From positions 1 to 11,377 of the forward strand of contig JAKAHE010000055.1 in the NCBI GenBank assembly GCA_021815285.1: a stretch of DNA of 11,377 nt, read 5' to 3'. The position numbers and the translations under genes are program-made. Every line of letters starts with the position of its first letter. Position 1 is the first letter of the stretch. The DNA is from Nitrospirota bacterium. Lineage in GTDB: Bacteria > Nitrospirota > JACRHJ01. Below the pieces are notes generated by a model, which worked only from the letters and a program-made list of their open reading frames with translations, made no database searches and was not told where the DNA came from. This document shows, piece by piece, positions 5,947-11,361 of the stretch.

Positions 5947-7007
5947 CAGCAAACCTTATCCCCGTCCACGCCGGCCTCGCCGAATGTAGCCATCTCTTTC
6001 AGTATCCTTACCCCGGCCTCTACAAGTATCATCCCGAGCGCGGCGCCCGTGCCCTCGCCGAGCCTCATGTCGAGGTCGAGCAGCGGCCTCTGCCCCAGGA
6101 GCTTCAGCATGGCTGCATGCCCGCGCTCCACGGACTTGTGCGCGGCAATGACATATCCCTTCGCCTCAGGCTTTATTCTGCAAGCCGCGACCGCCCCGGC
6201 AGTGGATATGAACCCGTCCACCACCACCGGCAGTTTCCGCGCGGCGGCCCCGAGCACAACTCCGGCAATGCCCGCAATCTCATAACCGCCGAGGTTCGCA
6301 AGCGTCCCGAGCGGGTCGTTTGCATCCGGCGGATTCGCCGCCAGCGCCCTCCTTATAACCTCCACCTTGACCGCGAAGCGCTCCTCGCCTATGCCTGTTC
6401 CATAGCCGGTAACATCCGCCGCGGAAAGGCCGGTATACGCCGCCGCGAGCGCCGAAGAAGGCGTTGTGTTTGCGATGCCCATGTCTCCTGTTCCAAAGAT
6501 GCCGTAGCCCCTGGCGGCAAACTCGTTTGTCAGCCCGATGCCCACTTCCATCGCCCTGACGCAGTCCGTACGACTCATGGCCGGCCCTTTTGCGATGTTA
6601 TCCGTCCCACGGCCAATCTTGGCGTTCCTTAAGCCCTCGACCAGCCCGAACTCGTAGTCTACTCCGATGTCCGTTACGATAACGTCCGCGCCCGCATGTC
6701 TTCCCAGGACGTTAACTCCCGCGCCGCCGTTTATGAAATTCAGCGCCATCTGGGCCGTGACTGCCTTCGGGTATGCGCTCACCAGTTCATCCGCCACGCC
6801 GTGGTCTCCGGCGAAAACGAATATAGCCTTCCTCGATATGTCCGGGAGTTCGCTTCCGGTAATCAGGCAGACGCGTTTTGCAAGCTCCTCGAGCCGCCCA
6901 AGGCTGCCTGGCGGTTTCGTCTTGCAGTCGAGCCGTCTCTGAATATCCGCCGCCCTCGATTCGTCCACGGGCGTTATATCCCGCAGTGTTTCTTCTAAAA
7001 GACCCAT
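5946..7007 (-). CDS. cobT: Nicotinate-nucleotide:benzimidazole phosphoribosyltransferase CobT
   Basis: Transfers phosphoribose from nicotinate mononucleotide to a benzimidazole base, activating the lower ligand (dimethylbenzimidazole, or a relative such as 5-hydroxybenzimidazole). The 353-residue length matches the family. Visible blocks are TKPPGSLGRLEELA near the N-terminus, FAGDHGVADE, FGTGDMGIANTTPSSA, and the C-terminal GEGTGAALG containing Glu318, the counterpart of the catalytic Glu317 of the Salmonella enzyme. The ATG at 7007 has AAGGGGAG four nt upstream. There are 10 nt between the cobU stop and this ATG; at the other end its stop overlaps cobS. Being in one operon with a thiC-family gene, it is the natural partner for a BzaF-made base. 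Confidence 0.96.
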   Translation of the reverse strand: MGLLEETLRDITPVDESRAADIQRRLDCKTKPPGSLGRLEELAKRVCLITGSELPDISRKAIFVFAGDHGVADELVSAYPKAVTAQMALNFINGGAGVNVLGRHAGADVIVTDIGVDYEFGLVEGLRNAKIGRGTDNIAKGPAMSRTDCVRAMEVGIGLTNEFAARGYGIFGTGDMGIANTTPSSALAAAYTGLSAADVTGYGTGIGEERFAVKVEVIRRALAANPPDANDPLGTLANLGGYEIAGIAGVVLGAAARKLPVVVDGFISTAGAVAACRIKPEAKGYVIAAHKSVERGHAAMLKLLGQRPLLDLDMRLGEGTGAALGMILVEAGVRILKEMATFGEAGVDGDKVC

Positions 7008-7017
7008 GATGCTCCCC

Positions 7018-7539
7018 TTACTTCAGCCTTACCGGCAGGCCCGATACGACAACATACGCCTCGTCCGCGGCACGGGCGATTATCTGGTTCACCCTGCCGG
7101 CGGCGTCCCGGAATGCGCGCGCCGAGGCGTCAGCCGGCACAATCCCGGAGCCGAGTTCGTTCGATACGACTATGGCAACACCCCTGAAATTCCTCAGCGC
7201 GCCCGCAAGCGAATCCGCCCTTGCCGATGCCACATCTTCAAAGCCGTCGCTACCGTTTTTTTCAAGAAGATTGGAGAGCCAGAGTGTCAGGCAGTCTATT
7301 ATTACAGTCCCGCCTCCTATGGATAACAAGGCTTCGGCTATGTTTTCCGGTTCCTCCACGCTCTCCCAGGCCGCGCCGCGCGCCTCCTTGTGCCTTCTTA
7401 TGCGCTCCGCCATCTCCGGGTCTCTCGCCTGTGCCGTGGCTATGTATACGAGCCTTCCGCCCTGCTTCTCGGCCAGCGAGAGGCCGAAACCGCTTTTCCC
7501 GGAGCGCGCGCCGCCGGTTATGAATACGACCTTCCCCAT
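7018..7539 (-). CDS. cobU: Adenosylcobinamide kinase / adenosylcobinamide-phosphate guanylyltransferase CobU
   Basis: A bifunctional cytoplasmic enzyme: it phosphorylates adenosylcobinamide and then transfers GMP to it, producing the substrate of CobS. With the ATG at 7539 it has 173 residues. The P-loop GGARSGKS occupies residues 9-16. RIRRHKEARG contains His50, matching the histidine that is guanylylated in the Salmonella enzyme. DCLTLWLSNL and SNELGSGIVP follow in family order. A longer in-frame reading starting at 7644 would place 35 unrelated residues ahead of the P-loop strand and run deep into cobO, so it is rejected. The ATG overlaps the cobO stop as TGATG, which implies coupled translation; the Shine-Dalgarno is poor. 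Confidence 0.95.
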   Translation of the reverse strand: MGKVVFITGGARSGKSGFGLSLAEKQGGRLVYIATAQARDPEMAERIRRHKEARGAAWESVEEPENIAEALLSIGGGTVIIDCLTLWLSNLLEKNGSDGFEDVASARADSLAGALRNFRGVAIVVSNELGSGIVPADASARAFRDAAGRVNQIIARAADEAYVVVSGLPVRLK

Positions 7540-8075
7540 CAGAACTCTATTCCCCGGCGGGCCCTGACTCCATTGTCCGCCGGATGTTTTATCACGGTCA
7601 TCTCCGTAACGTAATCCGCAAGCTCGATAATTTCCCCGGGGCATCCCCTGCCCGTAAGCACAAGCTCAAGGTTGTCAGGCCTCTCCTTTATCAGCAGGAC
7701 AACATCTTTGACATCCAGCCATCCTTCCTTGACGCAGTTGTTTATCTCGTCCAGGACGGCCATGTCGTATTCGCCGGACATAAGCTTCTCTTTTGCGAGC
7801 GCAAATCCCCATCGTATCGATTTCTTAAGTTCGTCAACATCGCAGCCGTCCTTGCAGAAAAGCGGATGGCGCTGGTCGGTGAACCTGATTATCTCGGCGT
7901 CGGGGATTTTTGACAGCATCTTTATTTCGCCGGAAACGCTCCCGCCGCCTTTAAGGAACTGGACGACAAGAACGCTCATGCCCTGCCCGAGGGCGCGCAA
8001 TGCAAGGCCCATCGCGGCGGTGGTTTTGCCCTTGGATAAACCCGTATAGACGTGTACCAAGCCCTTTTCCGGCAT
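7539..8075 (-). CDS. cobO: Corrinoid adenosyltransferase CobO (CobA/BtuR family)
   Basis: Transfers the adenosyl group of ATP to Co(I) corrinoids, forming the upper ligand. The 178-residue length suits the CobA/CobO/BtuR family. It has an N-terminal P-loop GLSKGKTT (residues 12-19), where many homologues read GNGKGKTT, then VVQFLKGG (38-45), AVLDEINN with the acidic pair (about 107-113), VLTGRGCP, and the typical ending RRGIEF. It is the first gene after the cobalamin riboswitch leader. AGGGGT (8093-8088) lies 12 nt before the ATG, a rather long spacing, and immediately follows the leader terminator. It could serve both de novo synthesis and salvage. Confidence 0.95.
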   Translation of the reverse strand: MPEKGLVHVYTGLSKGKTTAAMGLALRALGQGMSVLVVQFLKGGGSVSGEIKMLSKIPDAEIIRFTDQRHPLFCKDGCDVDELKKSIRWGFALAKEKLMSGEYDMAVLDEINNCVKEGWLDVKDVVLLIKERPDNLELVLTGRGCPGEIIELADYVTEMTVIKHPADNGVRARRGIEF

Positions 8076-8094
8076 TACGCGCTATGTACCCCTG

Positions 8095-8128
8095 AAAACA
8101 AAAACCCCCGGCCTTGAAACGGCGGGGG
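8095..8128 (-). terminator. Rho-independent terminator of the riboswitch leader
   Basis: On the minus strand, CCCCCG-CC pairs with GG-CGGGGG around a 7-nt loop with one bulged base (8128-8105), followed by TTTTTGTTTT (8104-8095). It sits between the cobalamin aptamer and cobO, so it is the likely off-switch. A G-run upstream (8155-8151) could pair with the C-run of this stem as an antiterminator. Confidence 0.88.
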
Positions 8129-8164
8129 TGTAAAAAGCGGACTCCTACCTCCCCCTCGGAAGTA

Positions 8165-8340
8165 ACAGGTTATATCGACCAGGTATCCTGACTCGCGGGT
8201 CGTCGCCTCTCCCCGCCTTCCCATCCATACAGGACAGTGGCGCCCGGGGCAGGCTCGCCGCTTACAGTTGCGGGGCAGTGACGGCTTTTACCGTCTTCCC
8301 TGGAATTTAGTGATCGTTGGGCGGGGCTTAGCTTGCCCGC
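8165..8340 (-). promoter_or_regulatory. Cobalamin riboswitch
   Basis: The minus-strand leader of cobO contains the conserved core of cobalamin aptamers: CCAGGGAA followed by a small GACGG/CCGTC hairpin, the B12-box stretch GCCCCGCAACTGTAAGCGG (8276-8258), GCCACTG (8241-8235), GGGAAGGCGGGG (8222-8211), and the closing AGTCAGGATACCTG (about 8194-8181). The order matches the cobalamin riboswitch family. A terminator follows about 40 nt later, so cobamide binding most likely stops transcription of the operon by attenuation. The exact 5' edge is uncertain; transcription should start near 8342. Together with the terminator and promoter it fills the 313-nt gap between cobO and the desulforedoxin gene. 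Confidence 0.95.
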
Positions 8341-8348
8341 CCGGACTC

Positions 8349-8378
8349 AAGATACAATAGAATTTGACCGGTTGTCAA
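8349..8378 (-). promoter_or_regulatory. Sigma-70-type promoter of the cobalamin operon, with two ACCGGT palindromes
   Basis: A perfect TTGACA (8378-8373), an 18-nt spacer and TATCTT (8354-8349) lie just before the riboswitch. Two ACCGGT palindromes (8372-8367 and 8389-8384), 17 bp apart, flank the -35 box; the outer one is at the end of the desulforedoxin gene. They may be an operator or chance. Confidence 0.72.
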
Positions 8379-8388
8379 GTAAAACCGG

Positions 8389-8505
8389 TTAATCGGTCTT
8401 CTTCATGGGCTTTCCGCAGCAGACAAGGACGCCGCCGCCGGCCTTCGTCACTTTCACCTCGTTCCCGCATACGTCGCAGACGTAAGTCTTGCCGAGCTCC
8501 GCCAT
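8389..8505 (-). CDS. dsr: Desulforedoxin (38 residues)
   Basis: A tiny non-haem iron protein with an Fe(Cys)4 centre, used in electron transfer and related to the N-terminal domain of desulfoferrodoxin (superoxide reductase). The sequence has CDVC (Cys10, Cys13) and a vicinal pair VCCGKPM (Cys29, Cys30), exactly the ligand pattern of the family, and 38 residues is close to the known length of about 36. The ATG at 8505 has AAAGGAGAG 7 nt upstream. A longer in-frame reading from 8664 exists but runs through the rubredoxin gene in another frame and is not real. It lies 40 nt downstream of the rubredoxin gene, probably co-transcribed. There is no catalytic superoxide reductase domain, so it should be a stand-alone redox carrier. 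Confidence 0.93.
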   Translation of the reverse strand: MAELGKTYVCDVCGNEVKVTKAGGGVLVCCGKPMKKTD

Positions 8506-8545
8506 AATATCTCTCCTTTTTATTGTTACGTTCTCGTTGATATTG

Positions 8546-8680
8546 CTACGCTTTTTTCTCAAAAGCGTCCTTGCCCGCAAAACACACCGGGCACTGCCAG
8601 TCGTCAGGCAGCTGCTCGAACGGCGTGTCTTCCACTCTTTCGTCATACTCGTAACCGCATACACTGCATTTCCAGATCAT
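8546..8680 (-). CDS. Short rubredoxin (44 residues)
   Basis: A small electron carrier with one Fe(Cys)4 centre. Reading from the ATG at 8680 gives MIWKCSVCGYEYDE near the start and LPDDWQCPVC further on. The ligands are Cys5, Cys8, Cys30 and Cys33, with the usual aromatic residues Trp3, Tyr10, Tyr12 and Trp28. Standard rubredoxins have 52-54 residues; this one lacks part of the loop between the two CxxC knuckles, like the 45-residue Desulfovibrio desulfuricans form. Phe34 replaces the glycine usually found after the second CxxC. GGAGGG (8690-8685) lies 4 nt before the start. It probably works with the adjacent desulforedoxin in oxygen or superoxide detoxification or general anaerobic redox chemistry. 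Confidence 0.93.
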   Translation of the reverse strand: MIWKCSVCGYEYDERVEDTPFEQLPDDWQCPVCFAGKDAFEKKA

Positions 8681-8691
8681 CAAGCCCTCCG

Positions 8692-8769
8692 TCAGAACTT
8701 TTTATGGAATTCCTTGACCTTTTTTGCAAATTCCCTGCCGAAATCATAGCAGGCCTTCTCGTCTGTCAT
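8692..8769 (-). CDS. Candidate small ORF of 25 codons ahead of rubredoxin
   Basis: An ATG at 8769 opens a 25-residue reading, MTDEKACYDFGREF and onward, ending FHKKF with a TGA at 8694-8692, two nt before the rubredoxin Shine-Dalgarno. It is charged and probably helical (AKKVKEFHKK), and no family is recognised. A purine-rich AAGAG touches the ATG directly, so the Shine-Dalgarno spacing is poor. Tight packing with rubredoxin suggests co-translation if it is real. It may be a small protein, a remnant of a longer gene, or non-coding. Confidence 0.4.
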   Translation of the reverse strand: MTDEKACYDFGREFAKKVKEFHKKF

Positions 8770-8804
8770 CTCTTGTTTTTTACTAAACTAACGAAGGGAA
8801 AAAG

Positions 8805-8880
8805 TGGAGCGGGCGACGGGTCTCGAACCCGCGACACCAAGCTTGGGAAGCTTGTACTCTACCAACTGAGCTACGCCCGC
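8805..8880 (-). tRNA. tRNA-Gly (CCC anticodon)
   Basis: A 76-nt cloverleaf on the minus strand. The acceptor stem GCGGGCG/CGCCCGC has discriminator U73 and an encoded CCA. The D-arm GCTC/GAGT has one G-U pair. The anticodon stem CAAGC/GCTTG is perfect, with loop TTCCCAA (anticodon CCC at 8847-8845). The T-arm contains GGTTCGAGACC. U73 is typical of bacterial tRNA-Gly. It decodes GGG. No clear promoter of its own is visible in the repeat-rich sequence upstream. Confidence 0.96.
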
Positions 8881-8893
8881 GTCAAAAAGTTAT

Positions 8894-8979
8894 TTAACCA
8901 CGGATTAAAAACAGGGGATAACCAACCGCAGATTAAAACCCTATTTAATCCGTGTTAATTCGTGCAAATCCGTGGTTAA
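8894..8979. repeat. ATCCGTG-type repeat cluster with a 13-bp inverted repeat
   Basis: TTAACCACGGATT (8894-8906) and AATCCGTGGTTAA (8967-8979) are exact inverted copies. Within the right part, AATCCGTG, ATTCGTG and AATCCGTGG follow one another at 10-11-nt spacing; the left part has ACCACGGATTAAAA and a degenerate ACCGCAGATTAAAA. This is a compact repetitive element ending 14 bp before the tRNA-Gly gene. It fills most of the 140-nt gap between tRNA-Gly and the DedA gene; nothing else is recognised there. Confidence 0.7.
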
Positions 8980-9020
8980 TAATAGCATTCCGGGTTTATT
9001 ATTTCAAGATGATTTTGGAA

Positions 9021-9647
9021 TTACCTGGCCGCCACGGACTTCCGTGGCCAGTGCCGCCAGACAAACCACACAATCCCTGCGACAATAAGGACGCCGATTG
9101 CCGCGTCCATACGGTGAAAATATTTCCCCAGCGTATCCCAGTTCTCGCCCATTTTCTTGCCTACCCAGGCAAGCCCCAGGCACCACGGGAAAGAACCCAG
9201 GAACGTATATATCACGAACTTCGGGAAATTCATTCTGGCGATCCCGGCGGGCAGTGATATGAACGTCCTGACGACCGGCAGAAGGCGGGAAATAAAAATC
9301 GCGCCCTCTCCGAACCTTGCGAACCACCTGTCCGCGGAATCGAGATCCCTCGGCGTAATAAGCACATACCTGCCGTATTTGAGCAGGAAGGGCCGCCCTC
9401 CGTATACGCCTGCCCAGTAAGCGAGGACGGAACCGATGACGCATCCGACGGTCCCTGCAAGGGCGACATAAAAAAGCCCGAAATGTCCCGCGTATACAAG
9501 GTATCCGGAAAAGGGCATTATTATCTCGGAAGGGAGCGGTATGCATGCCGACTCGATAGCCATCATCAGGGCTATCCCGGCATAGCCGATCCTGGATATG
9601 GCGATTATCACAAATGCCGCGACGGATTTTATAATCACTTCGGACAT
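9021..9647 (-). CDS. DedA-family (VTT domain) inner-membrane protein
   Basis: A 208-residue multi-span membrane protein of the DedA/VTT superfamily, whose members act as lipid (undecaprenyl phosphate or phosphatidylethanolamine) flippases or are needed for membrane homeostasis. Visible family features are an early membrane-embedded acidic motif IESACIPLPSE (residues 31-41), and FGEGAIFISRLLPVVRTF followed by SLPAG (112-135) with Arg121, Pro124 and Arg127, the conserved re-entrant region. Hydrophobic segments occur at about 22-36, 56-80, 142-162 and 182-197. The ATG at 9647 is one nt from the pcm stop, with GGGAGG four nt upstream. The specific substrate cannot be told from sequence. Confidence 0.93.
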   Translation of the reverse strand: MSEVIIKSVAAFVIIAISRIGYAGIALMMAIESACIPLPSEIIMPFSGYLVYAGHFGLFYVALAGTVGCVIGSVLAYWAGVYGGRPFLLKYGRYVLITPRDLDSADRWFARFGEGAIFISRLLPVVRTFISLPAGIARMNFPKFVIYTFLGSFPWCLGLAWVGKKMGENWDTLGKYFHRMDAAIGVLIVAGIVWFVWRHWPRKSVAAR

Positions 9648-9648
9648 C

Positions 9649-10308
9649 CTACCTCCCGTCCGTCTTGAAACCGTACGCGCCTATAAGCGGCACGAAAACG
9701 CATTTGACGCTCTCTAACAATTCAACCGCGCCGCCCGGTTTTTTATCCGCGACCATAAGGGTCTGGAGATAGTGGTCGCCGATTGGGATAACCATCCTTC
9801 CGCCTTCCTTGAGCTGCTCCAGGAGGGGCTTCGGAATATCCGGAGATGCCGCAGTGACGATTATCTTGTCGTAAGGGGCCTCGTCCCGCCAGCCGTAAGT
9901 GCCGTCGAATGTGCGGACCGCTATGTTATGATACCCCAGGAAATCCAGTATCTTGCGCGCTCTCATCCCAAGCGCGCCGATTCGCTCCACCGTGCAGACC
10001 TTCGAGACTATCTCCGCAAGCACCGCCGCCTGATACCCGGAACCGGTGCCTATCTCAAGCACCTTGTCGTCCTTCTCCGGGGAGAGAAGTTCGGTCATTA
10101 TGGCCACCATGTACGGCTGGGAGATTGTCTGCCCCTCGCCGATGGGCAGGGCATAATCTCCATAGGAACGGTCCCAGAGCGCCTCCTCGACAAATAGATG
10201 GCGCGGGACCTTCAGCATGGCCTGAAGCACGCGCTGGTCCTTTATGCCCCGCGCTATAAGCTGGGCCTCGACCATCTTTTTCCGGAGCGCATCGAAGTTC
10301 TGAATCAT
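9649..10308 (-). CDS. pcm: Protein-L-isoaspartate O-methyltransferase
   Basis: Repairs aged proteins by methylating L-isoaspartyl residues with S-adenosylmethionine in the cytoplasm. The 219-residue length is typical. The N-terminal block VPRHLFVEEA (about 35-43), GEGQTISQPYMVA (57-69), and the SAM-binding motif I VLEIGTGSGYQ (83-93) are all clear. DKIIVTAASPDIPKPLLEQL and a GGRMVIPIG strand follow in order. It sits between surE and the DedA gene; surE-pcm pairing is widespread in bacteria and links the two to stress survival. The ATG at 10308 lacks a good Shine-Dalgarno. A 99-nt gap separates it from surE. Confidence 0.96.
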   Translation of the reverse strand: MIQNFDALRKKMVEAQLIARGIKDQRVLQAMLKVPRHLFVEEALWDRSYGDYALPIGEGQTISQPYMVAIMTELLSPEKDDKVLEIGTGSGYQAAVLAEIVSKVCTVERIGALGMRARKILDFLGYHNIAVRTFDGTYGWRDEAPYDKIIVTAASPDIPKPLLEQLKEGGRMVIPIGDHYLQTLMVADKKPGGAVELLESVKCVFVPLIGAYGFKTDGR

Positions 10309-10331
10309 AAACCCGTGATTGGCAAAATGGT

Positions 10332-10391
10332 TGTCATTTCCGGATAGAAGTAGTTTAACGTCATTCCCAAAACGATTTAAGCGGAGTGACA
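10332..10391. repeat. Degenerate inverted repeat with GTCATTCC-like ends in the surE-pcm gap
   Basis: TGTCATTTCCG (starting 10332) and CGGAGTGACA (10382-10391) are imperfect inverted copies, with a further GTCATTCCC inside (near 10360). It may be a decayed copy of a dispersed palindromic repeat. No promoter or terminator is evident in this 99-nt gap. Confidence 0.35.
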
Positions 10392-10407
10392 GTCCAAGAC
10401 GTGCGCC

Positions 10408-11181
10408 TCAGAACGACAGACTGCTTTTGTCCGGGGTTAATATCCCTTCCCAGCCCTTTATCTTATCAAGGTATCCGTGGTCTGTCAGGTCGAGCGTGAG
10501 CGGCGTAACGGATATGTATCCGGCCTTGACCGCCTCGTGGTCGGCGAGGGGGTCTTTCACCCAGTTATCCGTATCGCCTCCTATCCAGAAGTATTTCTTC
10601 CCCCTGGGGTCTATGCGCGATAACACGGAGCCGCCATATACGCGCCTGCCCTGGCGGGTAATCTTTACGCCCTTTATCTTATCCGGGCCTATATTTGGCA
10701 CGTTTACGTTTAAGAGCGTGTCCTTCTTCAGGCCGTCTCTTATCACCTGCCCCGCGAGCCTCGCGGCATAGTCTGCGCCCGTCTGGAAAAGGAAGTCCTC
10801 ACGCGCGGCCATCGAGACGGCAATCGCGGGAATCCCCATTATAGCGGCCTCAAGCGCGGCGGATACGGTGCCGGAATATGTCACGTCGTCGCCCAGGTTG
10901 CCCCCTTTGTTGATGCCCGACACCACGAGGCCCGGTCTCTCCGGAAGTATCCCGTGGACGGCGACGTTCACGCAGTCAGTCGGCGTGCCGTTGACGGAAT
11001 AGACGCGCTCCATTACCTCTTCCACAAGAAGCGGCCTGTGGAGCGTCAGAGAGTGCGATACCGCGCTTCTCTCCCTGTCCGGCGCGACGACCCACACATC
11101 GCCCAGATGTTTAAGAGCGTTGGCGAGAATCTTCAGGCCCGGCGAGTAAACGCCGTCGTCGTTTGTGGCAAGAATAAGCAA
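10408..11181 (-). CDS. surE: 5'/3'-nucleotidase SurE, TTG start
   Basis: A metal-dependent survival-protein nucleotidase acting on nucleoside monophosphates. With a TTG start at 11181 it has 257 residues and opens MLILATNDDG, which aligns with the usual MRILLTNDDG. Asp8, Asp9, Ser39 (in DRERSAVSHS) and Asn91 (in VSGINKGGNLG) are the metal-binding residues; GTPTDCV and TYSGTVSAALE follow as in the family. A longer in-frame reading to 11295 would run through a terminator and the tRNA-Pro gene and is not credible. No Shine-Dalgarno is visible before the TTG, and the terminator T-tract ends only 6 nt upstream. It heads a surE-pcm-DedA gene set. Confidence 0.93.
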   Translation of the reverse strand: MLILATNDDGVYSPGLKILANALKHLGDVWVVAPDRERSAVSHSLTLHRPLLVEEVMERVYSVNGTPTDCVNVAVHGILPERPGLVVSGINKGGNLGDDVTYSGTVSAALEAAIMGIPAIAVSMAAREDFLFQTGADYAARLAGQVIRDGLKKDTLLNVNVPNIGPDKIKGVKITRQGRRVYGGSVLSRIDPRGKKYFWIGGDTDNWVKDPLADHEAVKAGYISVTPLTLDLTDHGYLDKIKGWEGILTPDKSSLSF

Positions 11182-11187
11182 TCTGTT

Positions 11188-11215
11188 AAAAAAACAGCCG
11201 CCATTTCCGGCGGCT
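11188..11215 (-). terminator. Rho-independent terminator between tRNA-Pro and surE
   Basis: On the minus strand, AGCCGCC (11215-11209) pairs perfectly with GGCGGCT (11202-11196) around a 6-nt loop, followed by G and seven T (11194-11188). It ends the tRNA-Pro transcript directly ahead of the surE start codon. Confidence 0.9.
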
Positions 11216-11246
11216 ATTCCTTTGGGAGTTTTATGGGTAAAAAAAT

Positions 11247-11323
11247 TGGTCGGGGCGGTCCGATTTGAACGGACGACCCCTTGCCCCCCAGACAAGTGCG
11301 CTACCAGGCTGCGCCACGCCCCG
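11247..11323 (-). tRNA. tRNA-Pro (GGG anticodon)
   Basis: A 77-nt cloverleaf on the minus strand. The acceptor stem CGGGGCG/CGCCCCG starts with the C1:G72 pair typical of bacterial tRNA-Pro, with A73 and an encoded CCA. The anticodon stem CTTGT/GCAAG has one terminal U-G pair; the loop CTGGGGG carries anticodon GGG (11289-11287). The T-loop is TTCAAAT. It decodes CCC and CCU. Confidence 0.96.
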
Positions 11324-11331
11324 ACTTAAAC

Positions 11332-11361
11332 ATTATACCGATATTTTACTTTTGCTGTCAT
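11332..11361 (-). promoter_or_regulatory. Promoter of tRNA-Pro
   Basis: ATGACA (11361-11356, 5/6 match to the -35) is followed by an 18-nt spacer and a perfect TATAAT (11337-11332) on the minus strand. The expected start near 11325 is just ahead of the mature tRNA at 11323. Confidence 0.82.

Noticed and set aside
7540..7644. N-terminal extension of CobU by 35 residues
   Set aside because: The CobU P-loop strand starts right at the ATG at 7539, which overlaps the cobO stop as TGATG; the extension is a frame shadow of cobO.
8506..8664. Extended 91-residue version of the desulforedoxin reading
   Set aside because: The added part overlaps the rubredoxin gene in another frame and has no cysteine pattern; an AAGGAG site marks the ATG at 8505.
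8881..8925. Dedicated tRNA-Gly promoter
   Set aside because: Only weak AT-rich -10-like stretches are seen and no matching -35, so none can be called.
8881..9000. CRISPR array from the repeated ATCCGTG units
   Set aside because: The units are only about 7-11 nt, degenerate and almost contiguous, with no spacers of constant length and no cas genes nearby.
11182..11295. N-terminal extension of SurE by 38 residues to an ATG at 11295
   Set aside because: It would be translated from the tRNA-Pro gene and a terminator hairpin; the SurE N-terminus fits the TTG at 11181.
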